DNA of 36,317 nt from Vibrio rhodolitus (GTDB taxonomy: Bacteria; Pseudomonadota; Gammaproteobacteria; Enterobacterales; Vibrionaceae), in the NCBI RefSeq assembly GCF_003350325.1, contig NZ_QLYZ01000030.1, positions 1-36,317 of the forward strand, in the 5' to 3' direction. Below the pieces are notes generated by a model that was not told the origin of the DNA, ran no database searches, and worked only from the letters and a program-made list of their open reading frames with translations. The translations under genes were made by a program, and so were the position numbers. The stretch's first letter is position 1. Every line of letters begins with the position of its first letter. Of the stretch, positions 32,980 through 36,317 are shown one piece after another.

Positions 32980-34178
32980 CAAGTAAAAACAATAACGATC
33001 AGGTTGAATCAGAGAAAAAAACCGAACTAGCTCAAGAGCCAAGCGTCGACACTACCTCTCCAACTGACACTGAAACAAAAGCACAATCGACAGCAGAAAC
33101 GACTCAGAACGACACAGCCAATCAGCCAGCACCTCAAGCGGAAGAAAAGCACGGCAAGCGCGGCGTTAAACTTGGCGCCATTGCAATTGTACTCTCTATC
33201 CTGTTTGGTGGCGGTCTGACTTACCACATGCAGCAAAAAGACGCTCAGTACCAAGCAAAAATTGACGCTTTGGCAGCGCAACTGCAGCAAACCCAATCGT
33301 CATTGACCAGTGAAGTTAAAGCGACGGAACAAGCTACGATTGCCAAAGCAACCGAAATAGCCCATCGCGCAGAAACCGTTTTAGCTCAGCAGCAAAAAAG
33401 CATTGAAAGCCTACAAGTCGCAGTCGCGGATGTAAAAGGTCGTCGCCCTAACGATTGGCTATTAGCCGAAGCAGACTATCTGGTGAAACTAGCTGGGCGT
33501 AAGCTCTTCCTTGAGCATGATGCAGAAAGTGCTACGCTCCTAATGGAAAGTGCTGACCAACGTATCGCGGCACTAAACGATCCAAGCTTGGTGCCACTAC
33601 GTAAGTCGATGGCAAATGACATCACCAAACTAAAAACCATTCCTCTCATTGACCGAGATGGCTTAGTACTGCGCTTAACCGCATTGCAGCAACAAGTCGA
33701 TCAGTTACCATTGGCGAACGCGATTCTGCCGGAAGAAAAAGTGCAGGAGCCAGAAAAGGTCTCACAAGATATCAATGACTGGCAGCAAAACCTAAAAACA
33801 TCACTGAAAGATTTCTCAGAAAATTTCATCACTTTCCGCACACGTGATGGCAACGTTATCCCACTACTTTCTCCGCAGCAGCACTTCTATCTCAAAGAGA
33901 ATATGAAGGCTAAACTGGAGACTGCGATCAAAGCGGTCTATGTAGAGCAGCAAGAAATTTACACCGCAGCGCTCGACACTGCCGAGCAGTGGTCTGCATC
34001 GTTCTTCGATCAAAATAGCAATGCTGTTAAAGAGTTCAATAAAGCAGTCGAGCTATTAAGCAAGCAAACAGTAGAAGTGGAATACCCTGTTAAGCTCGAA
34101 ACCCAACAGATCCTCTCTGATGTCATTCGTGAGCGCTTGCGCCGTGAGGTAACAACCCTAGTGACGGAGGAAAAATAA
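32976..34178 (+). CDS. hemX: HemX family membrane protein
   Basis: 400 residues. A disordered acidic/Thr-rich N terminus (1-60), one transmembrane helix (about 66-87), a coiled coil (to about 150), then a periplasmic domain with RPNDWLLAEADYLVKLAGRKLFLEHD. Annotated as uroporphyrinogen C-methyltransferase-like by name only; no methyltransferase motif is visible. Overlaps hemD (ATGA) and hemY (TAATG), so translationally coupled. Role in the heme operon is not proven. Confidence 0.9.
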   Translation: MTSKNNNDQVESEKKTELAQEPSVDTTSPTDTETKAQSTAETTQNDTANQPAPQAEEKHGKRGVKLGAIAIVLSILFGGGLTYHMQQKDAQYQAKIDALAAQLQQTQSSLTSEVKATEQATIAKATEIAHRAETVLAQQQKSIESLQVAVADVKGRRPNDWLLAEADYLVKLAGRKLFLEHDAESATLLMESADQRIAALNDPSLVPLRKSMANDITKLKTIPLIDRDGLVLRLTALQQQVDQLPLANAILPEEKVQEPEKVSQDINDWQQNLKTSLKDFSENFITFRTRDGNVIPLLSPQQHFYLKENMKAKLETAIKAVYVEQQEIYTAALDTAEQWSASFFDQNSNAVKEFNKAVELLSKQTVEVEYPVKLETQQILSDVIRERLRREVTTLVTEEK

Positions 34179-35359
34179 TGTTTCGACTTATATTTCTCTT
34201 CGCGGTACTCGGCGCCGGTCTGTTTGTTGGTAGTCAATACTCGGGACAGCAAGGTTACGTATTGATCTCTGTGGCAAACCAAACCATTGAGATGAGTGTC
34301 ACCACACTGGTGATTTTTCTTATTGCAGCACTGGCGGCGCTATTTGCGCTTGAGTTTGTGATCAAGAAAATCTTCTACGCCAGCTCTGCAACTTGGAACT
34401 ACTTCAGCGTACGCAAAATGCGTCGTTCGCGTCGTTATACCAACGAAGGCATCATCAAGCTACTCGAAGGTGACTTTAAAGACGCAGAAAAGAAAGTCAC
34501 TCGTTGGGCAAATCATCACGATATGCCTCTACTATGTTACTTGGTGGCATCTGAAGCGGCACAAGGACAAGGTGACAGCGCCAAACGCGACCGCTACCTT
34601 AAGCTTGCTGCTGAACAAAAAGATTCTCGTCTAGCAGTAGAGCTAACACGAGCAAAACAGCAACTGCGTGAAGCGCGCTTTGATGATGCCTTTGCTACGC
34701 TATCCGATCTCAAAGGCGAGTTTCCCAACAATGCGATTGTGCTAAACCTGCTTAAAACCGTTTACATGGAACTTAAGCTTTGGCAGCCACTATTAGACCT
34801 ACTACCAAAGCTCGCTAAAACAAAACTCATCACTAAGGAAGAACAGTTGCAGCTTGAGCAACATGCCCAGTGTGGCTTGTTAGCTGAGATTGCCGAACAG
34901 CAAGGCAGTGAAGGGTTAACTCAACATTGGAATGCACTGCCACGCAAAGTGAAAGGTGATTTACATTTAGTTGAATGCTTTACCAAGCAACTGATCTCAC
35001 GCAAAGCAGATGATAATGCGTTTACTATTATCAAAGAGACATTGAAGAAGCACCCAAATGCGGATCTCTACAAACTTCTGCCAGAATTGAACTTGCTTGA
35101 TAGCCACCCAGCGGTGGTCTTTCTTGAGGACACTTTACGCAAAGATGGCAACAATGCTGAAGCACACAGTGCGCTGGCTCAATTCCATCTGCGCAGCCAG
35201 AAATGGTCAGAAGCTCAGGAACATTTTGAAAAAGCCCTCGCACAGCGTTCAAATGTTTCAGATTACGCATACTTAGCCGATGCCCTAGAGAAGCAAAACT
35301 TTAATAAAGCCGCGCATGAAGTATCGAAGAAAGCGCTTACCTTAGTCAGCAGCAAGTAG
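34178..35359 (+). CDS. hemY: HemY family protein (TPR membrane protein)
   Basis: 393 residues with two N-terminal membrane helices (about 2-20 and 38-66), the conserved NEGIIKLLEGDFKDAEKKVTRWANH, and TPR-like helices at the C terminus (HSALAQFHLRSQKWSEAQEHFEKALAQRSN). This is the Gram-negative HemY, unrelated to the Bacillus protoporphyrinogen oxidase of the same name. Last gene of hemCDXY, ending 25 bp before a terminator. Biochemical role unclear. Confidence 0.92.
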   Translation: MFRLIFLFAVLGAGLFVGSQYSGQQGYVLISVANQTIEMSVTTLVIFLIAALAALFALEFVIKKIFYASSATWNYFSVRKMRRSRRYTNEGIIKLLEGDFKDAEKKVTRWANHHDMPLLCYLVASEAAQGQGDSAKRDRYLKLAAEQKDSRLAVELTRAKQQLREARFDDAFATLSDLKGEFPNNAIVLNLLKTVYMELKLWQPLLDLLPKLAKTKLITKEEQLQLEQHAQCGLLAEIAEQQGSEGLTQHWNALPRKVKGDLHLVECFTKQLISRKADDNAFTIIKETLKKHPNADLYKLLPELNLLDSHPAVVFLEDTLRKDGNNAEAHSALAQFHLRSQKWSEAQEHFEKALAQRSNVSDYAYLADALEKQNFNKAAHEVSKKALTLVSSK

Positions 35360-35383
35360 CTTCAACAGCAATCCAACAATATT

Positions 35384-35406
35384 AAAGCCGACCATTGGTC
35401 GGCTTT
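35384..35406 (+). terminator. Terminator of hemCDXY
   Basis: Stem AAAGCCGACC / GGTCGGCTTT, short loop ATT, followed by T residues. It closes the hem operon. Confidence 0.92.
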
Positions 35407-35494
35407 TTTGTATCTAAACAAAGCGTTCAGAACCCATTCATAGCTGATGACATATTTTATATAGCATTACTCAGGAATATTATGGATTATTGTC

Positions 35495-35838
35495 ATGCAA
35501 AAGGTTGCTACTGTTCTAATCGCCGCTTCACTTATTATTCTACCGTCTCTGGTACTCGCTAAACCTGTTGAATCAGGTGCCATAGAAAACGCTACCAAAC
35601 GCTATGTGTAGCCTGTCACGGAGAGTTTGGACATGGTGATGGCATTGCCGCACAAACCCTAAGCGAACAGCCTTCAAATATTTATCAGGAGCTTAATTCT
35701 TGGTTTGAATCAGAAGCGGAGTTGATTGATACAGTACTCAATGGCAACGAAGAGATGCCGGCATGGAAAAGCGTACTCAACCAGCAACAAGTCAAAGAGA
35801 TCTTTGCTTATATTGAGTCAATCAACCAAACCAAATAG
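35495..35838 (+). pseudogene. Periplasmic cytochrome c, frameshifted
   Basis: ATG at 35495 starts a signal peptide (MQKVATVLIAASLIILPSLV, cleavage likely after VLA) and runs to a stop at 35609. The heme motif and the rest lie in another frame: C35605 begins CVACHGEFGHGDG, and this frame continues through MPAWKSVLNQQQVKEIFAYI to TAG at 35836-35838. Joining needs a 1-nt loss to be reversed near 35591-35604. Together it is a small mono-heme cytochrome c of about 113 residues. It may be a true pseudogene, a sequencing error, or a rare frameshift event; context gives no partner. Confidence 0.8.
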
Positions 35839-35906
35839 ATGGGAGAAGAGAAAGAGAGTTAAGAATTTAGTGGATACCAAGATGAAGCATTCACTTGCCC
35901 TTTCTC

Positions 35907-36066
35907 AAAGTGAAGCATTAAAGATGCTGAACGTTCCCGATTCCCACATCTGTAAGTGAGGCGCTAGCCGAACGTTCTCACATCTCGCTTCTCGAAACGA
36001 CGTATCGCTGATACGGCGTGTTCCCAAAGCACGATATTTTGATATCGAGCGTTCCAATTTCACTTT
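35907..36066. repeat. Multi-hairpin repeat-like element beside the rRNA operon
   Basis: Bounded by AAAGTGAA (35907-35914) and its inverse TTCACTTT (36059-36066). Inside are hairpins AGCAT/ATGCT (35914-35928), CGTATC-GCT-GATACG (36001-36015), and CGATAT-TTTG-ATATCG (36032-36047), plus GAACGTTC at 35929-35936 and 35970-35977 and a variant, GAGCGTTCC, at 36047. No coding frame is convincing. It resembles a non-coding REP- or MITE-like repeat, but repetition elsewhere cannot be seen here. Confidence 0.5.
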
Positions 36067-36080
36067 CGCAGAATGTGAAA

Positions 36081-36106
36081 AAGCCCTGCTATTTCTAGCA
36101 GGGCTT
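36081..36106 (-). terminator. Terminator of the rRNA operon
   Basis: Stem AAGCCCTGCTA / TAGCAGGGCTT with loop TTTC, followed on the minus strand by TTTTTCAC. It ends the transcript carrying 5S rRNA and tRNA-Asp. Confidence 0.9.
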
Positions 36107-36115
36107 CTCAATAAG

Positions 36116-36192
36116 TGGCGGAGTGGACGGGACTCGAACCCGCGACCCCCGGCGTGACAGGCCGGTATTCTAACCAACTGAACTACCACTCC
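36116..36192 (-). tRNA. tRNA-Asp (anticodon GTC)
   Basis: 77 nt on the minus strand, starting GGAGTGGTAGTTCAGTTGG and ending CCACTCCGCCA with CCA encoded. The anticodon loop reads CCTGTCACG, giving GTC. The acceptor stem GGAGTGG pairs with CCACTCC, and the T arm is GGTTCGAGTCC. It lies downstream of 5S rRNA in the same transcript. Confidence 0.97.
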
Positions 36193-36207
36193 GCAGCGGT
36201 ATTTTTT

Positions 36208-36273
36208 ACTAAATAAAGTCTTATGGTTAGGTAGCTTTATTTAGTTTTGCCTTTAGATTTTTCAAAATCTAAA
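36208..36273. repeat. Two inverted repeats in the 5S-tRNA spacer
   Basis: ACTAAATAAAG (36208-36218) / CTTTATTTAGT (36235-36245), and TTTAGATTTT (36252-36261) / AAAATCTAAA (36264-36273). Both fold in the rRNA transcript spacer, so they are likely processing stems that release 5S rRNA and tRNA-Asp. Confidence 0.6.
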
Positions 36274-36285
36274 AACAAGTAAGCA

Positions 36286-36317
36286 AGCCTGGCGATGTCC
36301 TACTCTCACATGGGGAA
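36286..36317 (-). rRNA. rrf: 5S rRNA, 3' end only
   Basis: The minus strand reads TTCCCCATGTGAGAGTAGG then ACATCGCCAGGC, the conserved 3' end of proteobacterial 5S rRNA. The rest lies outside the window. With tRNA-Asp and the terminator it marks the end of an rRNA operon entering from the right. The 3' end is set to within a few bases. Confidence 0.92.

Noticed and set aside
35407..35494. GlmZ-like small RNA after hemY
   Set aside because: E. coli has glmZ near hemY, but only about 90 bp separate the terminator from the cytochrome gene and no matching stem is seen.
35880..36080. CRISPR array
   Set aside because: The repeats are short, unequal and palindromic, with no regular spacer length and no cas genes.
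35905..36189. 94-codon minus-strand frame beginning MVVQLVRIPACHAGG
   Set aside because: It is read through tRNA-Asp and the terminator; this product is a familiar artefact of tRNA sequence.

Overview
The window looks like a stretch of the main chromosome of a Vibrio or close relative (Vibrionaceae, Gammaproteobacteria). Evidence: almost every protein has an enterobacterial counterpart in a recognisable neighbourhood (ftsY-ftsE-ftsX-rpoH, rsmD-yhhL, rhtB/pldB/yigL, lysA-dapF-DUF484-xerC-yigB, cyaA/cyaY, hemCDXY), but with Vibrio-type rearrangements such as lysA between lptM and dapF and a FliL-like gene divergent from ubiCA. Species cannot be named from the sequence alone.

Layout. 1-221 is the end of an IS3-family insertion sequence cut by the window edge, lying just past the ubiA terminator. 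272-3432 holds ubiC-ubiA (first ubiquinone steps), a FliL-like secreted protein, and glpE-glpG (rhodanese and rhomboid protease). 3433-3825 is a gene-free stretch with a cluster of DnaA-box-like sequences. 3826-7740 is rpoH and the ftsY-ftsE-ftsX division/SRP-receptor operon. 7950-12357 has rsmD, small membrane genes of the yhhL/yhhN/yhhM group, a MarC-family gene, a YecH-like gene, a 26-codon membrane microprotein in its own promoter-to-terminator unit, and a HEPN-like DUF4145 protein. 12373-16689 is an acyltransferase and an arsenic operon (arsR, GAPDH, a protein-tyrosine-phosphatase-like gene, arsJ). 16768-23348 holds an EAL-HDOD protein, rhtB, pldB, yigL, an EVE-domain gene, a large lipoprotein and tapT. 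23340-27972 is the lptM-lysA-dapF-DUF484-xerC-yigB operon. 28048-35359 has cyaY, cyaA and the hemCDXY operon. 35495-35838 is a frameshifted cytochrome c gene. From 35907 to the end are a multi-hairpin element and the tail of an rRNA operon: 5S rRNA (partial) and tRNA-Asp with a terminator, read on the minus strand.

Most of the window is ordinary housekeeping sequence. The parts with most to offer are the arsJ operon with its built-in phosphatase, the 26-codon gene with symmetric operator-like repeats around its promoter, the DnaA-box cluster between glpE and rpoH, the frameshifted cytochrome c, and the hairpin array beside the rRNA operon. The ars operon probably acts as a unit: ArsR senses arsenic and releases the promoter, GAPDH converts arsenate to 1-arseno-3-phosphoglycerate, and ArsJ exports it; the phosphatase has no settled role.
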